A stretch of DNA of 64,000 nt from Marinobacter sp. EhC06 (lineage in GTDB: Bacteria > Pseudomonadota > Gammaproteobacteria > Pseudomonadales > Oleiphilaceae), in assembly GCF_001650915.1 (NCBI RefSeq), contig NZ_LXYO01000023.1, positions 1,178,001-1,242,000 on the forward strand. The letters are read 5' to 3'. The position numbers and the translations under genes are program-made. Of this stretch, positions 43,323 to 56,239 are shown in pieces; positions within the stretch are counted from its first letter, which is position 1; each line of letters starts with the position of its first letter. The notes beneath the pieces were generated by a model. That model was not told where the DNA came from and made no database searches. It saw only the letters and a list, made by a program, of their open reading frames with translations.

Positions 43323-45248
43323 ATGAGCAAAATTATCGGTATCGATCTGGGAACGACCAACTCCTGTGTTGCCATCATGGATGGCGATAAGGTGAAGGTT
43401 ATTGAAAACGCCGAGGGTGATCGCACCACCCCGTCCATCATCGCCTACACAGACGATGGCGAGACCCTGGTTGGCCAGTCAGCCAAGCGCCAGGCTGTAA
43501 CCAACCCGCACAACACCCTGTACGCCATCAAGCGTCTGATCGGTCGTCGTTTTGAAGACGACGTGGTTCAGAAAGACATCAAGATGGTGCCGTACAAAAT
43601 CGCCAAGGCGGACAACGGTGACGCCTGGGTAGAAGTGAAGGGCGAGAAGATGGCGCCGCCGCAGGTGTCTGCAGAAGTTCTCAAGAAAATGAAGAAGACT
43701 GCAGAAGACTACCTGGGTGAGAAAGTGACCGAAGCGGTTATCACCGTGCCGGCTTACTTCAACGACAGCCAGCGTCAGGCTACCAAGGATGCAGGCAAGA
43801 TTGCCGGTCTGGAAGTGAAGCGGATTATCAACGAGCCGACCGCGGCTGCCCTGGCTTATGGTCTGGACAAGAAGAGCGGCGACCGCACCGTGGCTGTATA
43901 TGACCTGGGCGGTGGTACCTTTGACCTGTCCATCATCGAAATTGCCGATGTGGACGGTGAGCACCAGTTCGAGGTTCTGGCCACCAACGGTGACACCTTC
44001 CTCGGTGGTGAAGACTTTGACCTGAAGATCATCGAGTACCTGGCAGACCAGTTCAAGAAAGACAGCGGCATCGACCTGCGTGGCGACTCCCTGGCGATGC
44101 AGCGCCTGAAGGAAGCTGGCGAGAAGGCCAAGATTGAGCTTTCCAGCAGCCAGCAGACCGACGTTAACCTGCCGTACATCACTGCAGACGCGTCTGGTCC
44201 CAAGCACATGAATGTGAAGCTGACCCGCGCCAAGCTGGAGTCCCTGGTGGAAGACCTGGTCCAGCGCAGCCTTGAGCCCTGTAAGGTGGCTCTGGAAGAC
44301 GCGGGCATGAAGGCTGGTGAAATCGACGAGGTTATCCTGGTTGGTGGTCAGACCCGTATGCCGCTGGTGCAGGAGAAGGTTAAAGAGTTCTTCGGCAAAG
44401 AAGCCCGCAAGGACGTTAACCCGGATGAAGCCGTGGCCATGGGTGCTGCGATTCAGGCGGCCGTTCTGTCTGGCGACGTGAAAGACGTATTGCTGCTGGA
44501 CGTAACCCCGCTGACCCTGGGTATCGAAACCATGGGTGGCGTGGCAACTCCGCTGATCGATAAGAACACCACGATCCCGACCAAGAAGTCGCAGACCTTC
44601 TCTACAGCGGATGACAACCAGACTGCCGTGACCATTCACGTGGTCCAGGGTGAGCGCAAGCAGGCGAACCAGAACAAATCTCTGGGCCGTTTCGACCTGG
44701 CAGATATTCCGCCGGCGCCGCGCGGCGTTCCGCAGATCGAAGTAACCTTCGATATCGACGCCAACGGTATCCTGAACGTGTCCGCGAAGGACAAGGCTAC
44801 CGGCAAGGAACAGTCCATCGTGATCAAGGCCTCTTCCGGTCTGAACGATGACGAAATCGAGAAGATGGTTCGCGATGCCGAAGCGAATGCTGAGGAAGAT
44901 CGCAAGTTCGAAGAGCTTGTCCAGGTCCGCAACCAGGGTGATGCAATGGTTCATGCCGTTCGCAAGACCCTGAAGGATGCCGGTGATAAGGTCAGCGACA
45001 GCGAGAAGGAGTCTATCGAAGCTTCCATTAAAGAGCTGGAGGAGGCTCTGGAAGGTTCCGACAAGGAAGACATCGAGGCCAAGACTCAGAAGCTGACGGA
45101 AGTCTCTTCCGAGCTGGCCCAGAAGATGTATGCAGATCAGGCGGATCAGGCGCAGCAGGCCGGTGGGCAGGAAGAAGCCCAGGGCCAGCAGTCTGACGAC
45201 GCCGTCGACGCTGAGTTCGAAGAAGTCAAAGACGACGACAAGCGATAA
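43323..45248 (+). CDS. dnaK: Hsp70 chaperone DnaK
   Basis: A 641-aa ATP-driven chaperone. The N-terminal ATPase domain begins [14 protein letters not shown] and contains [13 protein letters not shown] and VGGQTRMP; the substrate-binding domain and a lid follow, with the C-terminal EFEEVKDD tail. A 92-bp gap after grpE has a short GGAGG/CCTCC hairpin near 43273-43292. ATPase cycling depends on DnaJ and GrpE encoded next to it. Confidence 0.99.
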   Translation: MSKIIGIDLGTTNSCVAIMDGDKVKVIENAEGDRTTPSIIAYTDDGETLVGQSAKRQAVTNPHNTLYAIKRLIGRRFEDDVVQKDIKMVPYKIAKADNGDAWVEVKGEKMAPPQVSAEVLKKMKKTAEDYLGEKVTEAVITVPAYFNDSQRQATKDAGKIAGLEVKRIINEPTAAALAYGLDKKSGDRTVAVYDLGGGTFDLSIIEIADVDGEHQFEVLATNGDTFLGGEDFDLKIIEYLADQFKKDSGIDLRGDSLAMQRLKEAGEKAKIELSSSQQTDVNLPYITADASGPKHMNVKLTRAKLESLVEDLVQRSLEPCKVALEDAGMKAGEIDEVILVGGQTRMPLVQEKVKEFFGKEARKDVNPDEAVAMGAAIQAAVLSGDVKDVLLLDVTPLTLGIETMGGVATPLIDKNTTIPTKKSQTFSTADDNQTAVTIHVVQGERKQANQNKSLGRFDLADIPPAPRGVPQIEVTFDIDANGILNVSAKDKATGKEQSIVIKASSGLNDDEIEKMVRDAEANAEEDRKFEELVQVRNQGDAMVHAVRKTLKDAGDKVSDSEKESIEASIKELEEALEGSDKEDIEAKTQKLTEVSSELAQKMYADQADQAQQAGGQEEAQGQQSDDAVDAEFEEVKDDDKR

Positions 45249-45270
45249 ATCTGACGTACATCAGGCAGTT

Positions 45271-45301
45271 GGAAAACGCGGGGAGTTCCCCCGCGTTTTC
45301 C
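45271..45301 (+). terminator. Hairpin between dnaK and dnaJ
   Basis: GGAAAACGCGGGG pairs perfectly with CCCCGCGTTTTCC across five bases, a 13-bp stem. No strong T-run follows, so it is more likely an mRNA-stability or partial-termination element that lowers dnaJ expression. Confidence 0.7.
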
Positions 45302-45327
45302 GCGTTTAAAAACAGGGTTTTAAAAGC

Positions 45328-47281
<1,954 letters not shown>

Positions 47282-47290
47282 AGTTTGTTT

Positions 47291-47323
47291 GTCGGATTAC
47301 GAGGCTGGCGCCTCTAATCCGAC
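47291..47323 (-). repeat. REP-like palindrome
   Basis: GTCGGATTA-c-GAGGC, loop TGGC, GCCTC-TAATCCGAC forms a near-perfect hairpin with one bulged base. On the minus strand it is preceded by GTAG, the tetranucleotide typical of REP elements mobilised by RAYT transposases. Confidence 0.6.
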
Positions 47324-47357
47324 CTACCTGCTTGAGGGCACTCTCCGAGGTGGGGGA

Positions 47358-47453
47358 TTGGGATTTCTTTCCCGGGAATGTAGAGGGCCAGGGATGGCCC
47401 GAAACAAGCGCACACGGACGTGCTTGTAGCGGTTCCCGGGAAAGAAATCCCAA
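47358..47453. repeat. 96-bp inverted repeat with internal hairpins
   Basis: Outer arms 47358-47378 and 47433-47453 are perfect 21-nt inverted copies containing GGGATTTCTTTCCCGGGAA. Inside lie GGGCCA-GGGA-TGGCCC (47385-47400) and an ACAAGC/GCTTGT pair (47404-47427). No open frame. It could be a small mobile repeat, a cruciform or a structured RNA. Confidence 0.75.
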
Positions 47454-47572
47454 GCGCCCGCCGGTGTCTCGGTCCCAGTCGTGCAAAGACATTTCCCATG
47501 GACACAAACCTCCATATTTTTTACAATAAGGCGGTTTGACTGCACCAAGCGTACCTTTGCACCAAGTTTCTG

Positions 47573-47611
47573 AAAAAGCGGGACCGAGTTAAGACTCCGT
47601 CTCGCTTTTTT
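47573..47611 (+). terminator. Hairpin with T-run 70 bp before carA, possible attenuator
   Basis: AAAAAGCGGGACCGAG pairs with CTCCGTCTCGCTTTTT with one mismatch and one wobble, then TT. It is 290 bp from dapB but only 70 bp before carA, so it may terminate dapB read-through or attenuate carAB. The preceding 399-bp gap holds only repeats, this hairpin and AT-rich promoter-like sequence. Confidence 0.65.
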
Positions 47612-47680
47612 GCAACCTGAATTTGCGCTTGCGTTCCTGTTCGTGACGAACCGATACGCCACTCGATGAGGATACAAGCC

Positions 47681-48811
47681 TTGAGCACACCAGCAATCCT
47701 TGCACTCGCAGACGGAAGCCTGTTCTACGGCACAGCCATCGGCGCTGACGGAGAAACCAGCGGTGAAGTGGTGTTCAACACCGCCATGACCGGCTACCAG
47801 GAAATCCTGACCGACCCGTCCTATTCCCGCCAGATCGTTACCCTGACTTACCCGCACATCGGCAACACCGGTGTGAACGAAGAAGACATCGAGTCAGACC
47901 GCATCCAGGCTGCCGGCCTGATCATCCGCGATCTGCCTCTGCTGGCCAGTAGCTGGCGCAGCAAGGGAACTCTGGACGATTACCTGCGAAGCAACAACAT
48001 TGTTGGTATCGCCGACATTGATACCCGCCGTCTCACCCGTATCCTCAGGGACAAAGGCTCCCAGAACGGTGCCATCGTTGCGGGTGAAAACGCCACCGCT
48101 GAGCGTGCGCTGGAACTGGCCAAAGCCTTCCCCGGCCTCAAGGGCATGGATCTGGCGAAAGAGGTTACCTCCGACAAGATCTGGTCCTGGAGTGAAACCG
48201 AGTGGACCCTGGGCGAGGGTTACGGTGAGCGTGAAGAGTCCCGATTCAAGGTGGTTGCCTGGGATTACGGCGTGAAGCTGAACATCCTGCGGATGCTCGC
48301 CTCCCGAGGCTGCGACATCACCGTGGTGCCGGCGCAGACTCCGGCCTCCGAGGTTCTGGCGATGAATCCGGACGGTGTGTTCCTGTCCAACGGCCCCGGG
48401 GACCCTGAGCCCTGTGATTACGCCATCACCGCTATCAAGGAAGTGCTGGAAACCGAGATCCCGGTGTTTGGTATTTGTTTGGGTCACCAGTTGCTGGCCC
48501 TGGCCAGCGGCGCCAAGACCATGAAGATGGGGCACGGCCACCACGGTGCCAACCATCCGGTGCAGGACATCGCCAGGGGCACGGTGATGATTACCAGCCA
48601 GAACCACGGGTTTGCCGTGGATGAGGCAACACTGCCGGCCAATGTGGAGGCGACTCACAAGTCCCTATTTGACGGGACCCTGCAGGGCATTCGCCGGACC
48701 GACAAGCCGGCCTACAGCTTCCAGGGCCACCCGGAAGCCAGCCCCGGTCCCCATGACGTGGCCCCGCTGTTTGACGAGTTTATCCGCCTGATGGAGGCGC
48801 GATCGGCCTGA
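47681..48811 (+). CDS. carA: Carbamoyl-phosphate synthase small (glutaminase) subunit
   Basis: A 376-aa subunit that hydrolyses glutamine and passes ammonia to CarB, supplying arginine and pyrimidine synthesis. The class I amidotransferase nucleophile is C266 in FGICLGHQ, with the late histidine-glutamate in [12 protein letters not shown] prefer the TTG at 47681 because AGGAT lies seven bases upstream; an ATG at 47666 adds five residues but lacks a site. carB follows 80 bp later. Confidence 0.95.
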   Translation: MSTPAILALADGSLFYGTAIGADGETSGEVVFNTAMTGYQEILTDPSYSRQIVTLTYPHIGNTGVNEEDIESDRIQAAGLIIRDLPLLASSWRSKGTLDDYLRSNNIVGIADIDTRRLTRILRDKGSQNGAIVAGENATAERALELAKAFPGLKGMDLAKEVTSDKIWSWSETEWTLGEGYGEREESRFKVVAWDYGVKLNILRMLASRGCDITVVPAQTPASEVLAMNPDGVFLSNGPGDPEPCDYAITAIKEVLETEIPVFGICLGHQLLALASGAKTMKMGHGHHGANHPVQDIARGTVMITSQNHGFAVDEATLPANVEATHKSLFDGTLQGIRRTDKPAYSFQGHPEASPGPHDVAPLFDEFIRLMEARSA

Positions 48812-48891
48812 GACCGATCGCCACGGAAAACTCACGGGCGCCGCGTGTTGCGCTGCCAGAATTCAAAAGTTGCTGACAGGTTTACCAAGAC

Positions 48892-51800
48892 ATGCCAAAA
48901 CGTACCGACATCCAAAGCATCCTGATCCTGGGCGCCGGCCCCATTGTGATCGGGCAGGCGTGCGAGTTTGATTACTCCGGAGCCCAGGCCTGCAAGGCGC
49001 TGCGCGAAGAGGGTTACCGGGTTATTCTGGTTAACTCCAACCCGGCAACCATCATGACCGACCCGGTCATGGCCGATGCCACCTACATCGAGCCGATTAC
49101 CTGGAAGACCGTCGAGAAGATCATCGAGAAAGAGCAGCCGGATGCGCTGTTGCCCACCATGGGCGGCCAGACTGCACTGAACTGCGCCCTGGACCTGGAG
49201 CGCCACGGCATCCTGGAAAAGCACGGCGTGGAAATGATCGGCGCCAACGCCGATACCATTGATAAAGCCGAAGACCGGGACCGCTTCGACAAGGCCATGA
49301 AGAAGATCGGCCTGGAATGCCCCCGGGCCACCATCGCCCACTCCATGGAAGAAGCCTGGAAAGTGGCTGACGACATCGGCTTCCCGTGCATCATCCGTCC
49401 GTCCTTCACCATGGGCGGCTCCGGCGGCGGCATTGCCTACAACCGCGACGAATTCGAAGAAATCTGTACCCGTGGCCTGGACCTGTCGCCGACCAACGAA
49501 CTGCTGATCGACGAGTCCCTGATCGGCTGGAAAGAGTACGAGATGGAAGTTGTCCGGGACAAGAACGACAACTGCATCATTGTCTGTGCCATCGAGAACT
49601 TCGACGCCATGGGCGTGCACACCGGTGACTCCATCACCGTGGCACCGGCCCAGACCCTCACCGACAAGGAATACCAGATCATGCGGAACGCCTCCCTGGC
49701 GGTCCTGCGTGAGATCGGTGTGGAAACCGGCGGCTCCAACGTCCAGTTCGGCATTAATCCGGACACCGGGCGCATGGTGGTGATCGAAATGAACCCGCGG
49801 GTGTCCCGTTCCTCGGCGCTGGCGTCCAAGGCCACCGGTTTCCCGATTGCCAAGGTCGCTGCCAAGCTGGCGGTGGGCTACACCCTGGATGAGCTGCGCA
49901 ACGAAATCACCGGCGGCGTGACCCCGGCCTCGTTCGAGCCGTCCATCGACTACGTGGTCACCAAGATCCCCCGGTTTACCTTCGAGAAGTTCCCACAGGC
50001 CGACGCCCGCCTGACCACCCAGATGAAATCCGTGGGTGAGGTCATGGCCATTGGCCGGACCTTCCAGGAATCCCTGCAGAAAGCCCTGCGCGGCCTGGAA
50101 GTGGGCTCCGAAGGCTTTGACGAGAAACTCGAAGACCTGGACTCCGAGAATTCCCGGGAAACCCTGACCCGCGAACTGAATGTGCCCGGTGCCGACCGCA
50201 TCTGGTACATCGGCGACGCTTTCCGGGCTGGAATGACGGTGGAGGACCTGCACGAACATACCCACGTGGATCCCTGGTACCTGGTGCAGATCGAGGACCT
50301 GATCAGGGAAGAGCAGGCGCTGAAGAGTGCCGGCAAGGCCGACATTGACCAGGCGACCCTGTTCCGTCTTAAGCGCAAGGGCTTCTCCGATGCCCGTCTG
50401 GCCAAGCTGCTGGGCATCTCCGAGGTGAGCCTGCGCAAGCTGCGCCACGACCTGGGCATCCGCCCGGTCTACAAGCGCGTGGACACCTGTGCCGCGGAGT
50501 TTGCCTCCGATACCGCCTACATGTACTCCACCTACGAGGAAGAGTGCGAGTCGGACGCCAGCGACCGCGACAAGATCGTGGTGATCGGTGGTGGCCCCAA
50601 CCGGATCGGCCAGGGCATCGAATTCGACTACTGCTGTGTGCACGCGGCCCTGGCCATGCGTGAAGACGGCTATGAAACCATTATGATCAACTGCAACCCG
50701 GAGACCGTGTCTACCGACTACGACACCTCCGACCGGTTGTACTTCGAGCCGATTACCCTGGAAGACGTGCTGGAAATCATCCATGTCGAGAAGCCCAAGG
50801 GCGTCATCGTCCAGTACGGCGGCCAGACCCCGCTGAAACTGGCCCGAGGCCTGGAAGCGGCCGGCGTGCCGATTATCGGCACCAGCCCGGACGCCATCGA
50901 CCGCGCCGAGGACCGGGAACGGTTCCAGCAGATGATCACCCGCCTCGGCCTGAAGCAGCCGGAAAACGCCACCGTGCGCAGCCACGAGGAAGGCATCCTG
51001 GCAGCCCGTGAAATTGGCTACCCGCTGGTGGTTCGCCCGTCCTATGTACTGGGCGGTCGGGCCATGGAAATCGTCTATGACGAGGAAGAACTGGTTCGCT
51101 ACATGCGCAACGCGGTGCTGGTCTCCAACGACAGCCCGGTGCTGCTGGACCACTTCCTGAATGCCGCCATTGAGGTGGACATCGATGCCATCTCCGACGG
51201 TAAGGATGTGGTGATTGGCGGCATCATGCAGCACATTGAGCAGGCCGGCGTGCACTCCGGTGATTCTGCCTGTTCGCTGCCGCCGTACACCCTGTCCCAG
51301 CAGGTTCAGGACGAAATGCGCGATGCCGTCAAGAAGATGGCCATCGAGCTGGATGTGATTGGCCTGATGAACGTGCAGCTGGCCTGGCAGGATGGCGAGA
51401 TCTACGTGATCGAGGTTAACCCGCGAGCCTCCCGGACCGTGCCGTTCGTGTCCAAGGCCATTGGTGTGTCCCTGGCCAAGGTGGCCGCCCGGGTGATGGC
51501 TGGCAAGACCCTGAAAGAGCTGGAGTTCACCCAGGAAATCATCCCGCGCTACTACGCGGTGAAAGAGTCGGTGTTCCCGTTCAACAAGTTCCCGGCGGTG
51601 GATCCGATCCTGGGGCCGGAAATGAAGTCTACCGGTGAGGTCATGGGCCTGGGTGACAGCTTTGACGAGGCTTTTGCCAAAGCCGCATTGGCTATTGGCG
51701 AGCGTCTGCCGGCCAAGGGGACTGCGTTCATGTCGGTCCGGGATGTCGACAAGCCCGGCGCCGCGAAAGTGGCCCGTGATCTGGTTGAGGCCGGCTTCAA

Positions 51801-52110
51801 GCTTGTGGCCACCACCGGCACTGCCAAGGCCCTGAAAGAGGCCGGAATCGAGGTTGATCGGGTGAACAAGGTCCGTGAAGGCCGTCCGCATATTGTGGAT
51901 GCCATCAAGAACGGTCAGGTTCAGCTGATCATCAATACCACCGAGGGTCGCAAGGCGATTTCCGACTCGGCCCAGATCCGTCAGTCGGCATTGCAGACCA
52001 AGGTAACCTATACAACAACCCTGGCGGGCGGCGAAGCCTTCTGTCGGGCCATCAAATTCGGCCCGGAGCGCACTGTACGCCGCCTCCAGGATCTTCACGC
52101 AGGAAAGTGA
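48892..52110 (+). CDS. carB: Carbamoyl-phosphate synthase large subunit
   Basis: A 1072-aa enzyme that makes carbamoyl phosphate from ammonia, bicarbonate and two ATP. Two homologous ATP-grasp halves are visible ([20 protein letters not shown] near the start and [18 protein letters not shown] near 560), followed by an MGS-like allosteric domain ([19 protein letters not shown]). Partner of CarA; greA starts 4 bp after its stop, so the operon may be carAB-greA. Confidence 0.99.
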   Translation: MPKRTDIQSILILGAGPIVIGQACEFDYSGAQACKALREEGYRVILVNSNPATIMTDPVMADATYIEPITWKTVEKIIEKEQPDALLPTMGGQTALNCALDLERHGILEKHGVEMIGANADTIDKAEDRDRFDKAMKKIGLECPRATIAHSMEEAWKVADDIGFPCIIRPSFTMGGSGGGIAYNRDEFEEICTRGLDLSPTNELLIDESLIGWKEYEMEVVRDKNDNCIIVCAIENFDAMGVHTGDSITVAPAQTLTDKEYQIMRNASLAVLREIGVETGGSNVQFGINPDTGRMVVIEMNPRVSRSSALASKATGFPIAKVAAKLAVGYTLDELRNEITGGVTPASFEPSIDYVVTKIPRFTFEKFPQADARLTTQMKSVGEVMAIGRTFQESLQKALRGLEVGSEGFDEKLEDLDSENSRETLTRELNVPGADRIWYIGDAFRAGMTVEDLHEHTHVDPWYLVQIEDLIREEQALKSAGKADIDQATLFRLKRKGFSDARLAKLLGISEVSLRKLRHDLGIRPVYKRVDTCAAEFASDTAYMYSTYEEECESDASDRDKIVVIGGGPNRIGQGIEFDYCCVHAALAMREDGYETIMINCNPETVSTDYDTSDRLYFEPITLEDVLEIIHVEKPKGVIVQYGGQTPLKLARGLEAAGVPIIGTSPDAIDRAEDRERFQQMITRLGLKQPENATVRSHEEGILAAREIGYPLVVRPSYVLGGRAMEIVYDEEELVRYMRNAVLVSNDSPVLLDHFLNAAIEVDIDAISDGKDVVIGGIMQHIEQAGVHSGDSACSLPPYTLSQQVQDEMRDAVKKMAIELDVIGLMNVQLAWQDGEIYVIEVNPRASRTVPFVSKAIGVSLAKVAARVMAGKTLKELEFTQEIIPRYYAVKESVFPFNKFPAVDPILGPEMKSTGEVMGLGDSFDEAFAKAALAIGERLPAKGTAFMSVRDVDKPGAAKVARDLVEAGFKLVATTGTAKALKEAGIEVDRVNKVREGRPHIVDAIKNGQVQLIINTTEGRKAISDSAQIRQSALQTKVTYTTTLAGGEAFCRAIKFGPERTVRRLQDLHAGK

Positions 52111-52114
52111 GACT

Positions 52115-52594
52115 ATGGCTGACAGAGTACCGATGACAAAGGCGGGCGAGACCCGCCTCCGCGAGGAGCTTCAGAAGCTGAAGTCCGAAGACCGTCCACG
52201 GGTTATCGCGGCGATTGCCGACGCCCGTGAGCACGGCGACCTGAAAGAAAATGCCGAGTACCATGCTGCCCGCGAGCAGCAGAGCTTTATCGAAGGCCGG
52301 ATCCAGGAAATCGAGGGCAAGCTTTCAGCTGCTCAGGTGATCGACGTAACCACCATGGAGAATACCGGCAAGGTGATTTTCGGTACCACGGTGCATTTGC
52401 TCAACATGGACACTGATGAGCAGGTGACCTACAAGATCGTTGGTGAGGATGAGGCGGATATCAAGGCAGGCAAGCTGTCGATTTCCTCTCCCATTGCCCG
52501 GGCCCTGGTCGGCAAGAGCGAGGGCGATGTGGTCGCGATTCGCGTGCCTTCCGGTACCGTGGAATATGAGATCGAGCAGGTCGAATACGTCTGA
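52115..52594 (+). CDS. greA: Transcription elongation factor GreA
   Basis: A 159-aa factor that stimulates transcript cleavage by stalled RNA polymerase. The N-terminal coiled coil carries [15 protein letters not shown] with the acidic tip, and the C-terminal domain has [18 protein letters not shown]. It is joined to carB by a 4-bp gap and followed by a strong terminator. Confidence 0.98.
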   Translation: MADRVPMTKAGETRLREELQKLKSEDRPRVIAAIADAREHGDLKENAEYHAAREQQSFIEGRIQEIEGKLSAAQVIDVTTMENTGKVIFGTTVHLLNMDTDEQVTYKIVGEDEADIKAGKLSISSPIARALVGKSEGDVVAIRVPSGTVEYEIEQVEYV

Positions 52595-52611
52595 TCCGAT
52601 CTGCAGGTAAC

Positions 52612-52647
52612 AAAAAGCCGGCTCGGGTTTCCCCAGCCGGCTTTTTT
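52612..52647. terminator. Bidirectional terminator between greA and yhbY
   Basis: AAAAAGCCGGCT and AGCCGGCTTTTTT form the stem with an 11-base loop; both strands end in a T-run, so it serves both convergent genes. Confidence 0.92.
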
Positions 52648-52671
52648 GTTCCTGCTGGCCCAGACGTCGGG

Positions 52672-52983
52672 TCAGTGCTTGTGGCGCAACAGATTGGAAA
52701 GCTTGGGGTTGGGCTTTTTGGCCCGACGCAGAATAACGGCGATCTTCCCGATGGTCTGAACCAGCTCAGCGCCAGAGGATTCGCACAGGGCAGTGATGGC
52801 TTCCTGTCTTGCCTCGCGGTCCTGGCTCGCCACCTTGATCTTGATCAGTTCGTGATCGTTCAGTGCGCGCTCCAGTTCTTCCTGGAGTCCCTCGGACAGG
52901 CCTTTGTCGCCAACGATGATAACGGGCTTGAGGTTGTGGGCAATGGCCCGGTATTCCCGGCGCTGTTCCGGTGAAAAACTCAT
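52672..52983 (-). CDS. yhbY: Ribosome-associated RNA-binding protein YhbY
   Basis: A 103-aa CRS1-YhbY domain protein with the family motif GDKGLSEGL and the alpha-beta pattern LKPVIIVGDKG ... ELIKIKVASQDRE. It associates with pre-50S ribosomes in E. coli. The gene is divergent from ftsH, and the usual neighbour rlmE is missing from the gap. Confidence 0.95.
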   Translation of the reverse strand: MSFSPEQRREYRAIAHNLKPVIIVGDKGLSEGLQEELERALNDHELIKIKVASQDREARQEAITALCESSGAELVQTIGKIAVILRRAKKPNPKLSNLLRHKH

Positions 52984-53369
52984 GATGTAATCTCTTTATC
53001 GGTGCAATTAACAAAAGGTCAGCGGCGAAAGTGCTGACACGAACGTATAATCAGGAGATTGTAACAGATCGTTGTGCTGTAAAAATGGCCGTTAACACGT
53101 ATCAACGCGGTTGCAGCACGCTGAAGGAACCAACCCGCGGGCGATGGGTCAAAACCTCCGAGGAAGTGGGCTGTATCCGGGGTTGCTGTTGTAATTTCAG
53201 ATATGACGCCCAATATGAAGGTTAGGGCTGCTTTTCATCGAAAAGACTGTATGCCTCATGTGGCCGATACGGATGGGCCGTTTCTGGTGGACGGGCGTAC
53301 AATTGGTGTAAGGTGTCAGAAAAGGGTGCTTTGCAAAAGGTATACCCTTCAATTCACAGGTGATGATCC
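52984..53369. other. Gene-free gap between yhbY and ftsH
   Basis: A 386-bp stretch with no credible gene; rlmE (about 630 bp, usually here) does not fit and no remnant of its sequence was seen in any frame. Divergent promoters for yhbY and ftsH must lie here, but no clear consensus was found. Confidence 0.6.
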
Positions 53370-55313
53370 TTGAACGATATGGCAAAAAATCTGGTTCTCT
53401 GGCTAATTATAGCCGCCGTGCTGCTGATGGTGTTTCAGAACTTTTCTCCCACCACCACCGGCCAACAAGTCAATTATTCCCAGTTTGTGGAGATGGTCCA
53501 GGAAGGCCAGGTCCGTCAGGTCACAATCGATGGGTTGCAGGTTCAGGGTACCCGTGGTGACGGCTCCCAGTTCCAGACAATCCGTCCTCAGGTGTCTGAC
53601 AACAAGCTGATGGACGATCTTCTCGCGAACAACGTTGAGGTTATCGGTAAAGAGCCTGAGCGCCAGAGCCTGTGGACACAGCTGCTGGTGGCCGCGTTCC
53701 CGATACTGATCATCATCGCTCTGTTTGTGTTCTTCATGCGTCAGATGCAGGGCGGCGGTGGCGGCAAAGGCCCCATGTCGTTCGGCAAGAGCAAGGCTCG
53801 CCTGATGAGTGAAGACCAGATCAAGACCACTTTCGCGGATGTGGCCGGTGTTGATGAGGCCAAGGAAGACGTGAAAGAGCTGGTGGACTTCCTCCGGGAT
53901 CCCAGCAAGTTCCAGCGTCTGGGTGGCAGCATTCCCAAGGGCGTTCTGATGGTCGGCCAGCCGGGTACCGGTAAGACCCTGCTCGCCAAAGCTATTGCTG
54001 GCGAAGCCAAGGTGCCGTTCTTCTCCATCTCCGGTTCCGACTTTGTCGAAATGTTCGTGGGCGTGGGTGCTTCCCGTGTTCGCGATATGTTCGAACAGGC
54101 CAAAAAACAGAGCCCGTGCATCATCTTTATTGACGAGATTGATGCTGTCGGTCGCCATCGTGGTGCCGGTATGGGTGGTGGCCACGACGAGCGTGAGCAG
54201 ACTCTGAACCAGTTGCTGGTTGAGATGGACGGCTTCGAAGGTAATGAAGGCGTTATTGTGATCGCCGCGACCAACCGTCCGGACGTGCTCGATCCTGCGC
54301 TGTTGCGCCCGGGCCGTTTTGACCGCCAGGTTGTGGTTGGTCTGCCTGACATCATTGGTCGGGAGCAGATCCTGAAGGTGCACATGAAGAAAGTGCCCCT
54401 GGCTGACGGTGTTGAGCCGGTGCTGATTGCTCGCGGCACGCCCGGGTTCTCCGGTGCGGACCTCGCCAACCTGGTAAACGAGGCAGCTCTGTTCGCCGCC
54501 CGTCGTAACCAGCGTCTGGTGTCTATGGAAGAGTTTGAGCTCGCCAAAGACAAGATCATGATGGGCGCCGAGCGCAAGTCCATGGTCATGAGCGAGAAGG
54601 AAAAGCGGAACACGGCTTACCATGAGTCTGGCCACGCGATTGTTGGACGGCTGATGCCGGAACACGACCCGGTTTACAAGGTGAGCATTATCCCGCGCGG
54701 CCGCGCTCTGGGTGTCACCATGTTCCTCCCGGAAGAGGATAAGTACAGCCACAGCAAGCGCTTCCTGATCAGCTCGATCTGCAGCCTGTTTGGTGGCCGG
54801 ATTGCCGAAGAGCTGACGCTTGGTTTTGACGGTGTCACCACCGGTGCTTCCAATGACATCGAGCGGGCGACCAGTCTGGCGCGGAACATGGTGACTCGCT
54901 GGGGTCTGTCCGAGAAGCTTGGGCCTCTGCAATACGATACCGACAGTGAAGAGCCGTTCCTTGGCCGTTCTGCGGGTCAGTCCCAGACGGTGTACTCGCC
55001 GGAAACTGCCCAGCGTATTGATGAGGAAGTCCGGAACATCATCGACAGCTGCTATGAGAAAGCCAAGCAGATTCTGATCGACAACCGGGACAAGCTCGAC
55101 CTGATGGCCGAAGCATTGATGAAATACGAAACCATCGACCGCTACCAGATCGATGACATCATGGAAGGCCGCGAACCGCGCGAGCCCAAAGGTTGGGGTG
55201 GTAGTGGGCCTGCTGGAGGCGTCAAGGCCGACGAGCCTGAAGCTTCGCCGGAGCCGAAAGCGTCTGATGATGGTCGTCATCCCGGTGTTGGCCGACCGGC
55301 TGGAGAGCACTGA
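53370..55313 (+). CDS. ftsH: ATP-dependent zinc metalloprotease FtsH
   Basis: A 647-aa membrane-bound AAA+ protease that degrades sigma-32, LpxC and misassembled membrane proteins. Two N-terminal membrane segments (around 7-24 and 108-126), Walker A GQPGTGKT near 197-204, SRH with [19 protein letters not shown], and the zinc motif HESGH at 418-422. The TTG at 53370 with AGGTGAT upstream gives the conserved MNDMAKN start; ATG 53379 is the alternative. folP follows after a terminator. Confidence 0.98.
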   Translation: MNDMAKNLVLWLIIAAVLLMVFQNFSPTTTGQQVNYSQFVEMVQEGQVRQVTIDGLQVQGTRGDGSQFQTIRPQVSDNKLMDDLLANNVEVIGKEPERQSLWTQLLVAAFPILIIIALFVFFMRQMQGGGGGKGPMSFGKSKARLMSEDQIKTTFADVAGVDEAKEDVKELVDFLRDPSKFQRLGGSIPKGVLMVGQPGTGKTLLAKAIAGEAKVPFFSISGSDFVEMFVGVGASRVRDMFEQAKKQSPCIIFIDEIDAVGRHRGAGMGGGHDEREQTLNQLLVEMDGFEGNEGVIVIAATNRPDVLDPALLRPGRFDRQVVVGLPDIIGREQILKVHMKKVPLADGVEPVLIARGTPGFSGADLANLVNEAALFAARRNQRLVSMEEFELAKDKIMMGAERKSMVMSEKEKRNTAYHESGHAIVGRLMPEHDPVYKVSIIPRGRALGVTMFLPEEDKYSHSKRFLISSICSLFGGRIAEELTLGFDGVTTGASNDIERATSLARNMVTRWGLSEKLGPLQYDTDSEEPFLGRSAGQSQTVYSPETAQRIDEEVRNIIDSCYEKAKQILIDNRDKLDLMAEALMKYETIDRYQIDDIMEGREPREPKGWGGSGPAGGVKADEPEASPEPKASDDGRHPGVGRPAGEH

Positions 55314-55354
55314 CGGCTAACGACCTCAGGTCAGAAAATTAGTGTAGTTCCCTG

Positions 55355-55388
55355 CGCCGCCCGGATTCCGGGCGGCGTTTGTTTTTGT
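55355..55388 (+). terminator. Terminator after ftsH
   Basis: CGCCGCCCGG and CCGGGCGGCG form a 10-bp stem followed by TTTGTTTTTG. folP starts about 20 bp later, so it may be a partial terminator within an operon. Confidence 0.8.
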
Positions 55389-55408
55389 CATTGTGAACAA
55401 GGTTTGCC

Positions 55409-56239
55409 ATGAAAATGAATTTTGCCGGGCGGGAACTGGATATGTCCCGCTGTCACGTTATGGGCGTTCTGAATGTAACACCGGATTCGTTTTCCGATGG
55501 CGGCCAATTTAACCGGCCGGATGCGGCTCTCGCCCGGGCAAGGCAGATGGTTGCCGACGGTGCCACCTTTATCGACATCGGTGGTGAATCTACGAGGCCG
55601 GGTGCGACACCGGTGTCGGTCCAGGAGGAGCTTGACCGGGTTTGCCCGGTGGTCGAGGCTGCCGCGCGCGAGCTCGATGCTGTGATTTCGGTAGACACCA
55701 GCGCGCCGGAGGTTATGGCGGAGACCGCAAAGCTTGGGGCTGGCCTCATTAATGATGTTCGGGCGCTGCAGCGTGACCGTGCACCTGAAGTGGCAGCACA
55801 AGCGGGCATCCCGGTTTGCATCATGCATATCCAGGGAGAGCCGGACACCATGCAGGATCGGCCGGAGTACCGGAATGTGCGCCGGGAAGTCAGTGCCTTC
55901 CTGGCGGAGCGCATTCGTGTTGCAGAGTTCGCCGGTATTCGCCCTGAAAACATTCTGCTGGATCCCGGCTTCGGGTTCGGGAAAAGCCTCGAGCATAACT
56001 TGCAGTTGTTGGCCTCCCTTGAGCAGATGCATATCCTGGGGCATCCCCTGCTGGTTGGCGTTTCCAGGAAGTCCATGCTGGGCCATATCACTGGCCGGGA
56101 CGTGAATGAAAGGTTGCCTGCAAGCCTTGCGGCCGCGACAATAGCCGCCATGAAGGGTGTCAGCATTATTCGCGTGCACGATGTCAGGGAAACAGTAGAC
56201 GCCGTCCGTGTGGTGGCGGCAGTGAAGGAGGCAGGTTAA
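55409..56239 (+). CDS. folP: Dihydropteroate synthase
   Basis: A 276-aa enzyme of folate synthesis and target of sulfonamides; joins p-aminobenzoate to the pterin diphosphate. Signatures are [14 protein letters not shown] near 19-32 and [13 protein letters not shown] near 55-68, plus [14 protein letters not shown] lies before the ATG. It overlaps glmM by one base (TAATG), the standard ftsH-folP-glmM order. Confidence 0.98.
   Translation: MKMNFAGRELDMSRCHVMGVLNVTPDSFSDGGQFNRPDAALARARQMVADGATFIDIGGESTRPGATPVSVQEELDRVCPVVEAAARELDAVISVDTSAPEVMAETAKLGAGLINDVRALQRDRAPEVAAQAGIPVCIMHIQGEPDTMQDRPEYRNVRREVSAFLAERIRVAEFAGIRPENILLDPGFGFGKSLEHNLQLLASLEQMHILGHPLLVGVSRKSMLGHITGRDVNERLPASLAAATIAAMKGVSIIRVHDVRETVDAVRVVAAVKEAG

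Noticed and set aside
48832..52098. 1088-aa open frame on the minus strand opposite carB
   Set aside because: Mirrors carB codon structure, is rich in H, G and Q with no domain, and carB is unmistakable. Same for the frames opposite dnaK (43479-44954), ftsH (53403-55310), nusA (59895-61616), dnaJ/dapB (45226-46890), mqo (12594-13391), the ThDP enzyme (17548-18861) and fumC (1290-2270).
53031..53225. 64-aa plus-strand frame in the yhbY-ftsH gap as a possible rlmE remnant
   Set aside because: No similarity to the RlmE methyltransferase motifs and no start signal.
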